From assembly GCA_002473165.1 (NCBI GenBank), contig DKSD01000006.1:1-42688 (forward strand): DNA of 42,688 nt, read 5' to 3'. Below are positions 16,303 through 24,471 of the stretch, piece after piece. The DNA comes from Succinatimonas sp. UBA7265 (GTDB taxonomy: Bacteria; Pseudomonadota; Gammaproteobacteria; Enterobacterales; Succinivibrionaceae). Made by a program: the position numbers and the translations under genes. Each line of letters starts with the position of its first letter. The stretch's first letter is position 1. The notes under the pieces were generated by a model. It ran no database searches and had not been told where the DNA came from. It worked only from the letters and a program-made list of their open reading frames with translations.

Positions 16303-16353
16303 ATGAACACGTCCGCTTTACGTTTTGGTTTTTCCTGGTGGCCTTGCACTTAG
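16303..16353 (+). CDS. trp leader peptide 2 (controls trpD-CF-B-A)
   Basis: A 16-residue leader, MNTSALRFGFSWWPCT, with tandem Trp codons at positions 12-13. Like leader 1 it has S-W-W followed by exactly three codons and a stop, and the antiterminator segment starts at the next base. Its sequence is otherwise unlike leader 1, which argues against a recent duplication. The ribosome site is weak (aagagcaaataa). Confidence 0.88.
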   Translation: MNTSALRFGFSWWPCT

Positions 16354-16424
16354 TGCGGGGTTCGGATCCTTATACGCAAAGCAAAGTTTCAAACCGAAGA
16401 CCCGCACAAAATGCGGGTTTTTTT
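16346..16424 (+). promoter_or_regulatory. trp attenuator 2 (before trpD)
   Basis: The 1:2 hairpin is GCAC-tta-GTGC (16346-16356), with the leader stop codon in it. Segment 2 (TGCGGG, 16354-16359) repeats segment 4 and can pair with segment 3 (CCCGCA, 16401-16406) as antiterminator. The 3:4 terminator is acccgca (16400-16406), loop caaaa, tgcgggt (16412-16418), then seven T residues. Confidence 0.88.
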
Positions 16425-16455
16425 GTTTTCATAAGATTGTCAAAGAGGAAATATC

Positions 16456-17481
16456 ATGAACGCTTCACTTGAAAAACTTTACAAAGGCGAAAACCTCAGC
16501 ACCGCCGAGACCGCGGATTTCTTTAAAAAGATCTTCGCAGGCGAGGTCGATCCGGTGGTCTTAGGCTCGCTGCTTACCGCACTGAAGATGAACGGCTACA
16601 CCGCAGATGAGATCGGCGGCGCCGCCACAGCCATGATCGACGCGGCCGTGCCGTTCAAGCGCGATCGTTCCATCGACGTGGGCGAGATCGTCGGCACCGG
16701 CGGCGACTGCCTGCACACCATCAACATCTCCACCATGGCCGCCATGGTCTGCGCCGCTTTGGGGCTGCACGTTGCCAAACACGGCAACACCGCCGTCTCC
16801 TCAAGCTCCGGCGCCTCGGATGTGCTCGCAGCTTTAGGCTATGACATCCGCTGCGATCAGGAAAAGACGCTCAAAAACCTCGAGCAAAACGGTTTTGCCT
16901 TCTTCTTTGCCCAGGTCTACCACAAGGGCATGAAGTTCGCAGGCCCGGTGAGAAAGGCTCTGGGCACCTCCACGATCTTCAACATCTTAGGACCGCTGAC
17001 GAACCCCGCCCGCGTCAACTACGAACTCTTAGGCTGCTACGATCCTAAGATGCTCAAAACCCTGGCCCAGGCCTTAAAGCTCACCGGCGTCGAGCGCGGC
17101 ATGGTCATCAACGGCAGCGGCATGGATGAGATCGCGATCTTTGGCGTAACCAAGGTCGCCGAGCTGCACAGAGACGGCAGCATCACGGAATATGAGCTGA
17201 CGAACAAAGACTTCGGCATCGAGGGCAGCTTCACCCAGGACGAGCTCACCGGCGGCGACGCGCAGCAGAACGCAAAGGTCGCAACCGAAGTGCTGCAAGG
17301 CCGCGGCACACCGGCCCAGAAGGCCGTCGTGGCCGCCAACGCCGCGGCCATGCTCTATCTTGCAGGCAAGGCCAAAGACTTCCGCGAAGGCTATACCATG
17401 GCCCGTCAGTGCCTGGCATCCGGCAAGCCTTATGAGAAGCTGCAGCAGGTCGTCGCTGTTTCCCAGGGCAAGGCCGCCTGA
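16456..17481 (+). CDS. trpD: Anthranilate phosphoribosyltransferase
   Basis: TrpD transfers the phosphoribosyl group of PRPP to anthranilate, giving phosphoribosylanthranilate. 341 residues, a stand-alone enzyme. The PRPP-binding glycine loop is GTGGD at residues 80-84, followed by INISTMAAMVCAALGLHVAKHGNTAVSSSSGASDVLAALG and the metal-binding MDEIAIFG region near 219. GAGGAA lies 8 nt before the ATG. First gene of the second trp transcription unit; its TGA is part of the next gene's ribosome site. Confidence 0.98.
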   Translation: MNASLEKLYKGENLSTAETADFFKKIFAGEVDPVVLGSLLTALKMNGYTADEIGGAATAMIDAAVPFKRDRSIDVGEIVGTGGDCLHTINISTMAAMVCAALGLHVAKHGNTAVSSSSGASDVLAALGYDIRCDQEKTLKNLEQNGFAFFFAQVYHKGMKFAGPVRKALGTSTIFNILGPLTNPARVNYELLGCYDPKMLKTLAQALKLTGVERGMVINGSGMDEIAIFGVTKVAELHRDGSITEYELTNKDFGIEGSFTQDELTGGDAQQNAKVATEVLQGRGTPAQKAVVAANAAAMLYLAGKAKDFREGYTMARQCLASGKPYEKLQQVVAVSQGKAA

Positions 17482-17491
17482 GGATCGGATC

Positions 17492-18916
17492 ATGCTGCAA
17501 CCCCAGAGACTTACCGCCAAAGCCCGGGAGTACCCCGGGCTGAGGATCGACAGCATTGAAGGCACGGTGCTCGCCACGATCATCAACCCCAAAGTCGAGG
17601 ATGTGGAGCACCTGAAAACCTCCGCAAAGCGCCGCACCCCGTTCCGCTCGCTGGAAAAAGCGCTAAAGCATGGCCACGGCCGAAGCTTTATCCTCGAGTG
17701 CAAAAAGTCCTCCCCCACTTTGGGCGACTTTGCCAAAGACTTCAGCCTCGATCGCCTGCTCTCGTGCTACGAAAGCCGCGCCAGTGCGATCTCCGTGCTC
17801 TGCGAGGAGCACTTTTTCAAAGGCTCTTATGAGTATTTAAAGTACGTGCGCGAGCGCACCGCGCTGCCGGTGCTGTGCAAGGACTTCATTATCTGCGAGG
17901 CTCAGCTTGAGGCCGCTGTCGCCGCAGGCGCCGACGCCGTGCTCTTAATGCTCAGCCTGCTCACCCCTGAAAGGTTTTTGGAGCTTTACACCAAAGCCCG
18001 CGAGATGGGCCTTGAGGTTTTAGCCGAGGTCGACACCAGAGAGGATGCGCTGTTCGCCGCCTCCCGCCATCTGCCGGTGGTCGGGATCAACAACCGCAAC
18101 CTCAGGACGCTTAAAGTTGACCTGCAAAAAGCCCGCGAGCTCGCGCCGCTGTTTTCAAAGGAAACGGCCGTCGTGTCAGAATCGGGGATCAATGAGCATG
18201 AGGATCTTTGCAGGCTGCCGCAGCTGCGCGCTTTTTTGATAGGCTCGGCGCTCTCAGGCTCAGATGACGTGTTTTATAAAGCCAACACCATGCTCTACGG
18301 CCTAAACAAGCTCTGCGGGATCACCGACATGGCGGCGCTTGATGCCGCAATCAAGGGACATGCCACCATCTGCGGGCTGATCTTTGCGCCCAAATCCCCG
18401 CGCTGCGTCAGCATGGATTTTGCGCGCAGCGCCGTAAAGCGCGGCCATCCGCAGACCCGCTTTGCCGCGGTCTTTGTCGACGCGGCGCCTGAAGAGATCA
18501 TAAACACGGTCAAAGAAACCGGCGCTGATTACGTACAGCTGCACGGGCATGAGGATGCGGCGTATATTGAGAAGATCCGCAAGGCGCTGCCCGGCACCGG
18601 GATCATTAAAGCTGTCGCCTGCACGGACGCTAAAAGCGCCGCGGCTGTCAGGGATTACCTTAAGCTTTGCGATCTGGTGCTCTGCGACTCCCAAGCCCCG
18701 GGCTCGGGGCGCAGCTTTGACTGGAGCATCATCCCCGCTGACGCTGACAAAAAGCGCATCCTGCTCTCAGGCGGGATCGGGATCGCCAATTTAAAAGAGG
18801 CGCTCGCGCAGGGCTTTGCCGGCGTCGACATGAATTCAGCCTTAGAAAAGGTAAAAGGCGCCAAAGATCCGGAGCTTGTCGAAGAGGCTTTTGGGATCAT
18901 CAAAGATTTTATTTAG
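17492..18916 (+). CDS. trpCF: Bifunctional indole-3-glycerol-phosphate synthase / phosphoribosylanthranilate isomerase
   Basis: This fused enzyme carries out two consecutive steps: PRA isomerisation (TrpF domain) and ring closure to indole-3-glycerol phosphate (TrpC domain). 474 residues. TrpC is N-terminal (about 1-260; LECKKSSPTLGDF, VLCKDFIICEAQL, NNRNLRTLKVDL, VSESGIN). TrpF is C-terminal (from LCGITDMAAL near 271; VQLHGHEDAAYI, LLSGGIGIANLKEAL, GVDMNSALE). ATG at 17492 is chosen because GAGGAT overlaps the trpD stop; an earlier in-frame start within trpD has no family similarity. The fusion is typical of gammaproteobacteria. Confidence 0.97.
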   Translation: MLQPQRLTAKAREYPGLRIDSIEGTVLATIINPKVEDVEHLKTSAKRRTPFRSLEKALKHGHGRSFILECKKSSPTLGDFAKDFSLDRLLSCYESRASAISVLCEEHFFKGSYEYLKYVRERTALPVLCKDFIICEAQLEAAVAAGADAVLLMLSLLTPERFLELYTKAREMGLEVLAEVDTREDALFAASRHLPVVGINNRNLRTLKVDLQKARELAPLFSKETAVVSESGINEHEDLCRLPQLRAFLIGSALSGSDDVFYKANTMLYGLNKLCGITDMAALDAAIKGHATICGLIFAPKSPRCVSMDFARSAVKRGHPQTRFAAVFVDAAPEEIINTVKETGADYVQLHGHEDAAYIEKIRKALPGTGIIKAVACTDAKSAAAVRDYLKLCDLVLCDSQAPGSGRSFDWSIIPADADKKRILLSGGIGIANLKEALAQGFAGVDMNSALEKVKGAKDPELVEEAFGIIKDFI

Positions 18917-18927
18917 AGGAAACAAAC

Positions 18928-20154
<1,227 letters not shown>

Positions 20155-20166
20155 CAGGAGGAAAAC

Positions 20167-20985
20167 ATGGAAAAGCGTTTTGAAAAGAGATTTGCCGCCC
20201 TTGCGGCAAAACACGAAGGCGGCTTCGTGCCCTTCGTCACCCTCTGCGATCCGGATTTTGAGACTTCAATTAAGATCCTGCACTGCCTGAGGGAAAACGG
20301 CGCCGACGCTTTGGAGCTGGGCTTTCCCTTCTCCGATCCCTGCGCTGACGGCCCGGTGATCCAGCACGCCGACAAGCGCGCCTTAAAATCCGGGGCGAGG
20401 ACCAAAGATTTCTTTGCCTGCATCCGCGCCGTGCGCGATGCCGATCCCGAGATCCCGATGTCGATCCTTGTGTACGCCAACGTCGTCTATGCCCACGGTA
20501 TCGACAATTTCTTTAAGATGGCTGCCGACTCCGGCCTTGACGCCGTGCTGGTGCCGGATGTGCCCTCGGGGATGCTCACCACAAAGAGCGGCGATTTTGC
20601 CAAGGCCGCAGCTGATCACGGCATCGACACCGTGCTCATCGCCCCGCCCAACGCCGACGACGCCACCTTGCAGCAGATCGCCAAGATCACCACGGGCTAC
20701 ACCTATGTGCTCTCCCGCTTTGGCATCACCGGCACCGAAACCGCTTTCGGCAAGCCGGTAAAAGTCATAAAACGCCTCAAAGAGCTCAAGGCCCCGGTGC
20801 CGATCTTAGGCTTTGGCATTTCCACTCCGGAGCACGTAAAGCAGGCGCTTGAGACCGGCGCCGTCGGCGCGATCGCCGGCTCCGGGTGCGTCAAGATCAT
20901 CGAAAAACACTTGGGCGACGTTCCGGCCTTGTTAAAAGAGCTCGGCGCGTACGTCAGCGCGATGAAAGCGGCGACCCGCGGCTGA
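20167..20985 (+). CDS. trpA: Tryptophan synthase alpha chain
   Basis: TrpA splits indole-3-glycerol phosphate to indole and glyceraldehyde-3-phosphate and channels indole to TrpB. 272 residues. Catalytic Glu50 (ALELGFPFSDP) and Asp61 (ADGPVIQ) are present, as is the C-terminal phosphate loop GFGISTPEHV and GAIAGS. A strong AGGAGG site precedes the ATG. The gene ends the second trp unit and is followed by a symmetrical terminator. Confidence 0.98.
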   Translation: MEKRFEKRFAALAAKHEGGFVPFVTLCDPDFETSIKILHCLRENGADALELGFPFSDPCADGPVIQHADKRALKSGARTKDFFACIRAVRDADPEIPMSILVYANVVYAHGIDNFFKMAADSGLDAVLVPDVPSGMLTTKSGDFAKAAADHGIDTVLIAPPNADDATLQQIAKITTGYTYVLSRFGITGTETAFGKPVKVIKRLKELKAPVPILGFGISTPEHVKQALETGAVGAIAGSGCVKIIEKHLGDVPALLKELGAYVSAMKAATRG

Positions 20986-21001
20986 TTTTATAAGCCTTGA
21001 C

Positions 21002-21030
21002 AAAAAATGCCGGCTTAAGCCGGCATTTTT
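21002..21030 (+). terminator. Terminator of the trp operon
   Basis: A perfect palindrome (atgccggc-ttaa-gccggcat) flanked by A and T runs. The symmetry could allow termination on either strand. Confidence 0.92.
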
Positions 21031-21283
21031 GCGCCCGCCTTACGCAAACGATTACGTAATTTACGGCGGGTTTTCGCCCTGTCAGATGTCTGATCAAAAA
21101 GCAGCGGCACCTGAGGCGCAAGGCCTGCCGTTTGCATGCGCCTGCCAGGATTTTTAACATATATACAAGTCAGACCAAGAGAAAATGCTTAATCAGAACT
21201 TGTCAGACATTTTTCGCGCGGCTTAACAGATCTGATCTTTTCCCCGCTTTTATTCGCCGGATCGTCTCATTTCATCTCAAAAA

Positions 21284-21326
21284 TTTGAGTTCATGCACAA
21301 AAGCACACTCTTAGTATCCCTAGAAT
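21284..21326 (+). promoter_or_regulatory. Probable class II CRP-type promoter of the second TRAP operon
   Basis: TTTGA-N6-GCACA (21284-21299) matches 8 of 10 CRP half-site positions. TAGAAT (21321-21326) is a 5-of-6 match to the -10, with no -35 at the usual distance. With +1 near 21333 the activator site is centred at -41.5. The layout matches the promoter of the first TRAP operon. Confidence 0.45.
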
Positions 21327-21331
21327 TGAAA

Positions 21332-21348
21332 TGTCACTGAGAGTGACA
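21332..21348 (+). promoter_or_regulatory. 17-bp perfect palindrome at the predicted transcription start
   Basis: TGTCACT-gag-AGTGACA, 29 nt before dctP. At the predicted +1 it could be a repressor operator, or the first hairpin of the mRNA protecting its 5' end. The sequence alone does not decide. Confidence 0.6.
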
Positions 21349-21376
21349 GCACAGACAGACTAGAGGAACAAAAAAC

Positions 21377-22366
21377 ATGAAATTAGCTAAACGCTTAATC
21401 GCCGGTGCAGTTTTCGCAGCCGCAGCGGCTTTCTCCGCCAACGCCATGGCAGCCGATTCCGTTACATTTAAATTAGGCTTCGTCGATCCGGCCAACTCCA
21501 GCTACGCCTTAGGCGGCAAGAAGTTTGCAGAAGAGCTCGACAAGCTCACCGGCGGCAAGGTCAAAGTCCAGGTGGTCGCAGGCGGCACCTTAGGCGGCGA
21601 GCGTGAAATGTACGAGGGCGCCCAGATGGGCACCATGGACATGATCTCCGTGGTTAACACCGTGCTCTCCCAGTTTATTCCGGAACTCGTGCTGCTCGAT
21701 CAGCCGTTCCTCTTTGACAACGACGAGCAGGCTCACGCCGCTGTCGACGGCAAGTTAGGCCAGCTCATTGCCAAGAAGGCCGAGGCTCAGGGCGTGCACA
21801 TCATCGGCGCTTTGGAGTCAGGCTTCCGCGATACGTTCTCCAAGAACCCGATCAAGACCGCCGATGACTACAAAGGCATGAAGATCCGCACCATGGAGAA
21901 CAAGATGCAGATCGCCGCCTTCAACGCCTTAGGCGCCATCGCCACCCCGATGCCGGCCACCGAGCAGTACACCGCTCTGCAGCAGGGCACCATTGACGGC
22001 TGCGAGAACGCTGTCGGCAACATGCTGATCAACCGTTACTACGAAGTCATCAAGAACGTCACGAACTCCCACCACCAGTTCACCTACATCTTCATCGGTG
22101 TGTCTGACCGCGCCTGGAAGAAGATCCCTGACGAGTTCAAGCCCAAGGTCTATGAGGCCATGAAGGCCGCTGTGGCCTGGCAGCGCCAGAACCTCAAAGA
22201 GATCAACGAGAACGCCGTCAAAGAGCTCAAAGCCAAAGGCGTGCAGTTCTACGACATCGACCGCGAGGCTATGAAGGCCAAGGTCCTGCCGGCTGTTGAG
22301 AAGCTCCGCGCCAACGTGCCGCAGGAGTGGATCGACGCTTACAAGGAAGCCGTCGCCGCCAAATAA
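21377..22366 (+). CDS. TRAP transporter substrate-binding protein, DctP family
   Basis: This is the periplasmic binding protein of the second TRAP system. 329 residues. Signal peptide about 1-26 (KRLIAGAVFAAAAAFSANAMA). Family features are VTFKLGFVDPANSSYALGGKKFAEEL, GGTLGGEREMYEGAQMGTMDM, LESGFRDTFSKNPIKTADDYKGMKIRTMENKMQIAAFNALGAIATPMPATEQYTALQQGTIDGCENAVGNM. It is only moderately similar to the first DctP and so probably binds another acid. AGAGGAA precedes the ATG. No catabolic gene is adjacent, so the ligand is open. Confidence 0.95.
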   Translation: MKLAKRLIAGAVFAAAAAFSANAMAADSVTFKLGFVDPANSSYALGGKKFAEELDKLTGGKVKVQVVAGGTLGGEREMYEGAQMGTMDMISVVNTVLSQFIPELVLLDQPFLFDNDEQAHAAVDGKLGQLIAKKAEAQGVHIIGALESGFRDTFSKNPIKTADDYKGMKIRTMENKMQIAAFNALGAIATPMPATEQYTALQQGTIDGCENAVGNMLINRYYEVIKNVTNSHHQFTYIFIGVSDRAWKKIPDEFKPKVYEAMKAAVAWQRQNLKEINENAVKELKAKGVQFYDIDREAMKAKVLPAVEKLRANVPQEWIDAYKEAVAAK

Positions 22367-22382
22367 ACCATCCAAACTTTCA

Positions 22383-22404
22383 GGGGGCACACGGTGCCCC
22401 CTTT
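22383..22404 (+). terminator. Hairpin between second dctP and dctQ
   Basis: An 8-bp perfect stem (gggggcac / gtgccccc, loop acg) followed by only three T residues. It is better suited to protecting the dctP mRNA 3' end or weak termination than to full termination. Confidence 0.55.
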
Positions 22405-22421
22405 GTGTCTGAGGTTTGCTC

Positions 22422-22934
22422 ATGAATTCAAACTTTATCAAGAACCTCCAGCGCCTCGAAAACCTCTGCATCGCCGTGTGCTTCGTGGTGATGTGCTTAG
22501 CCGAGTTCGCCCAGGTGGTAAACCGCAACCTCATTGGCGCGGGCATCTCCTGGTTCGACGAACTGGCGCGCTACAACATGGTTTACCTGACGCTTTTGGC
22601 AACCGAAGCCGGCCTGCGCGACGGCTCGCAGATCGCCGTCACCGCTGTCACGGACAAATGCCCGCCTCCGGTGAAGAAATTCCTGCGCCTCGTCGTCAAG
22701 CTCATCGTCATCGGCTTTGCGATCCTGATCTTCAGGACCTCCATAGATCTCGTGAACATGCAGTTTAGCAACGGCCAGGTTTCCGCAGGCCTGGGGATCC
22801 CGATGTGGCTGCCCTACCTCTCGCTGCCCATTTCCTTTGGTTTCATCACCGTGGTGCAGATCGTCGCGTTCTTTATGCTCTTAAAGGCCCCTGCTGATCA
22901 GGACGGGCCCAAGGGCGAGGGCAAGGAGGCTTAA
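22422..22934 (+). CDS. TRAP transporter small permease, DctQ family
   Basis: 170 residues with four membrane helices. The helix 1-2 segment AEFAQVVNRNLIGAGISWFDELARYNMVYLTLLATEAGLRDGSQIAV carries the DctQ signature (N-R...W.dElar...). ATG at 22422 has GAGG 7 nt upstream; a TTG two codons earlier is less likely. Three bases separate it from dctM, so the two are translated together. Confidence 0.93.
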   Translation: MNSNFIKNLQRLENLCIAVCFVVMCLAEFAQVVNRNLIGAGISWFDELARYNMVYLTLLATEAGLRDGSQIAVTAVTDKCPPPVKKFLRLVVKLIVIGFAILIFRTSIDLVNMQFSNGQVSAGLGIPMWLPYLSLPISFGFITVVQIVAFFMLLKAPADQDGPKGEGKEA

Positions 22935-22937
22935 ACC

Positions 22938-24203
22938 ATGACCGCATTGATTCTCTTCGGCGGCTTCGCCCTGATGCTCATCATCGGCGTGCCGATCGCC
23001 CTGGCTCTGGGCGTGGCCACCGCCGTCACCCTCTACTACATCGACATGCCTTTAGGCGTCGTCGGGCAGCGCATCTTTACGGCCCTTGACTCCTCAGGCA
23101 TCATGGCCATTCCTTTCTTCGTGCTCGCCGGCAACCTCATGACCCGCGGCGGCATCTCGCGCCGCATCGTCGATTTAGCCTCGGCCGTCGTCGGCGGAGT
23201 GCGCGGCGGCCTGTTCTACGTCATGATCCTCTCGTGCGCGTTCTTCGCCGCCCTATCAGGATCCGCCCCGGCCACCGTGATCGCCATCGGCGCCATGCTC
23301 TACCCTGAAATGATCAAGCGCGGCTATCCCAAAGAGCGCTCGGCAGGCCTCTTGGCGGTGTCAGGCGGTTTGGGCCCGATCATCCCGCCTTCCATCATCA
23401 TGGTGGTGTACGGCACGATCACTTCAAGCTCCATCGGCGATCTTTTCAAAAGCGGCCTCGTTGCCGGCGTCATGATCGCCATCGTGCTGGCCATCGTCTG
23501 CGTCATGCTCTCGCGCTCTGAGAACTGGCCCAAGTCTGACAAGAAGCTCTCGCTGGGCGAATTCTTTAAAGCCTTTAAGGACTCGATCCTCGCGGTGCTG
23601 CTGCCGGTCATCGTCTTAGGCGGCATCTACTCAGGCATCCTCACCCCGACGGAGTCGGCTGCAGTTGCCGTGATGTACGCCTTCGTCGTGGGCGTCTTTA
23701 TCTACAAAGAGATGCCTTACGGCGAGCTCTTTAAGGTGATCGTCGACTCCGGCAAGGGCTCGGCCATGGTGCTCTTTATCATCGCCACCTCCACAGCGTT
23801 CTCCTGGCTGTTCACCTACGCCGGCATCTCGCAGCTGCTCATCGACACCATCAACGGCTGGAACCTCTCGGCCACGCTGTACTGCCTGATCGTCGCCTGC
23901 GTGCTGCTGGTGTTCGGCACGTTCCTCGAGGGCATCGCAACCTGCGTGCTGCTCGTGCCGCTGCTCTGGCCGGTGGCTGAGTCGCTGGGTATCAACGTGA
24001 TCCACTTCGGCATGATCGTGTCGATCTCCAACGTGATCGGCACCATGACGCCGCCGGTGGCCGTAAACCTCTTTGCCGCCTCGTCGGTCACCCACCTGAA
24101 GATGGGCCAGATCGCCAAGGGCGAGCTGCCGTTCTTTATCGGCTACACCGCGGTGTTCTTCCTCATCGTGCTGGTCCCGTGGTTCAGCACCGTGCTGCTG
24201 TAA
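22938..24203 (+). CDS. TRAP transporter large permease, DctM family
   Basis: 421 residues with about twelve hydrophobic segments and DctM motifs: ALDSSGIMAIPFFVLAGNLMTRGGISRRIVDLA near residue 50, ALSGSAPATVIAIGAMLYPEMIKRGYPKERSAGLLAVSGGLGPIIPPSIIMVVYG near 110-155, GTFLEGIATCVLLVPLLWPV and TPPVAVNLF toward the C-terminus. It completes the second DctPQM set. GCAAGGAGG, inside the end of dctQ, is its ribosome site. Confidence 0.95.
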   Translation: MTALILFGGFALMLIIGVPIALALGVATAVTLYYIDMPLGVVGQRIFTALDSSGIMAIPFFVLAGNLMTRGGISRRIVDLASAVVGGVRGGLFYVMILSCAFFAALSGSAPATVIAIGAMLYPEMIKRGYPKERSAGLLAVSGGLGPIIPPSIIMVVYGTITSSSIGDLFKSGLVAGVMIAIVLAIVCVMLSRSENWPKSDKKLSLGEFFKAFKDSILAVLLPVIVLGGIYSGILTPTESAAVAVMYAFVVGVFIYKEMPYGELFKVIVDSGKGSAMVLFIIATSTAFSWLFTYAGISQLLIDTINGWNLSATLYCLIVACVLLVFGTFLEGIATCVLLVPLLWPVAESLGINVIHFGMIVSISNVIGTMTPPVAVNLFAASSVTHLKMGQIAKGELPFFIGYTAVFFLIVLVPWFSTVLL

Positions 24204-24220
24204 GCTCTCAGCTCGTACTC

Positions 24221-24248
24221 AAAAACGCCGGCTTATGCCGGCGTTTTT
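24221..24248 (+). terminator. Terminator of the second TRAP operon
   Basis: A 12-bp perfect stem (aaaaacgccggc / gccggcgttttt, loop ttat) running into further T residues. Confidence 0.92.
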
Positions 24249-24354
24249 TATAACTGCCTTAAAGCCATGATTCGCCACGTGTGCAAGCAAAGAATACGAG
24301 CTGCGCAGTAAAGGCTCAATAGAGGGGTCAGCGGTTAAATTTGGCAAGATCTGT

Positions 24355-24431
24355 TTATATCTAGCTGAACAGTGTAGTATGATACTTATATCAGCTATTT
24401 ATAAAAGTTTTATAGGTTATATTTAGCTGAA
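24355..24431. repeat. Three copies of a TTATAWNTAGCTGA motif before the ATPase gene
   Basis: Direct copies TTATAT-C-TAGCTGAA (24355-24369) and TTATAT-T-TAGCTGAA (24417-24431) flank an inverted copy (24391-24404). The copies are about 30 bp apart, so proteins bound to them would lie on the same face of the helix. They sit 40-117 bp before the ATPase start in AT-rich DNA that also contains possible -10 boxes. They resemble an operator array, possibly for autoregulation. Confidence 0.7.
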
Positions 24432-24471
24432 ATAAGTTTGTATGCCAAAGTAGCGCAAAAGGATGTACCAC

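Larger units (their letters stand above)
21031..21376. other. Upstream regulatory region of the second TRAP operon
   Basis: About 345 noncoding bases. They contain two GTCAGAC elements 33 bp apart (21169-21175 and 21202-21208) and a related GTCAGATGTCTGATC at 21081-21095. A CRP-like site, a -10 and a 17-bp perfect palindrome just before dctP are listed separately. No gene is visible. Confidence 0.55.
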
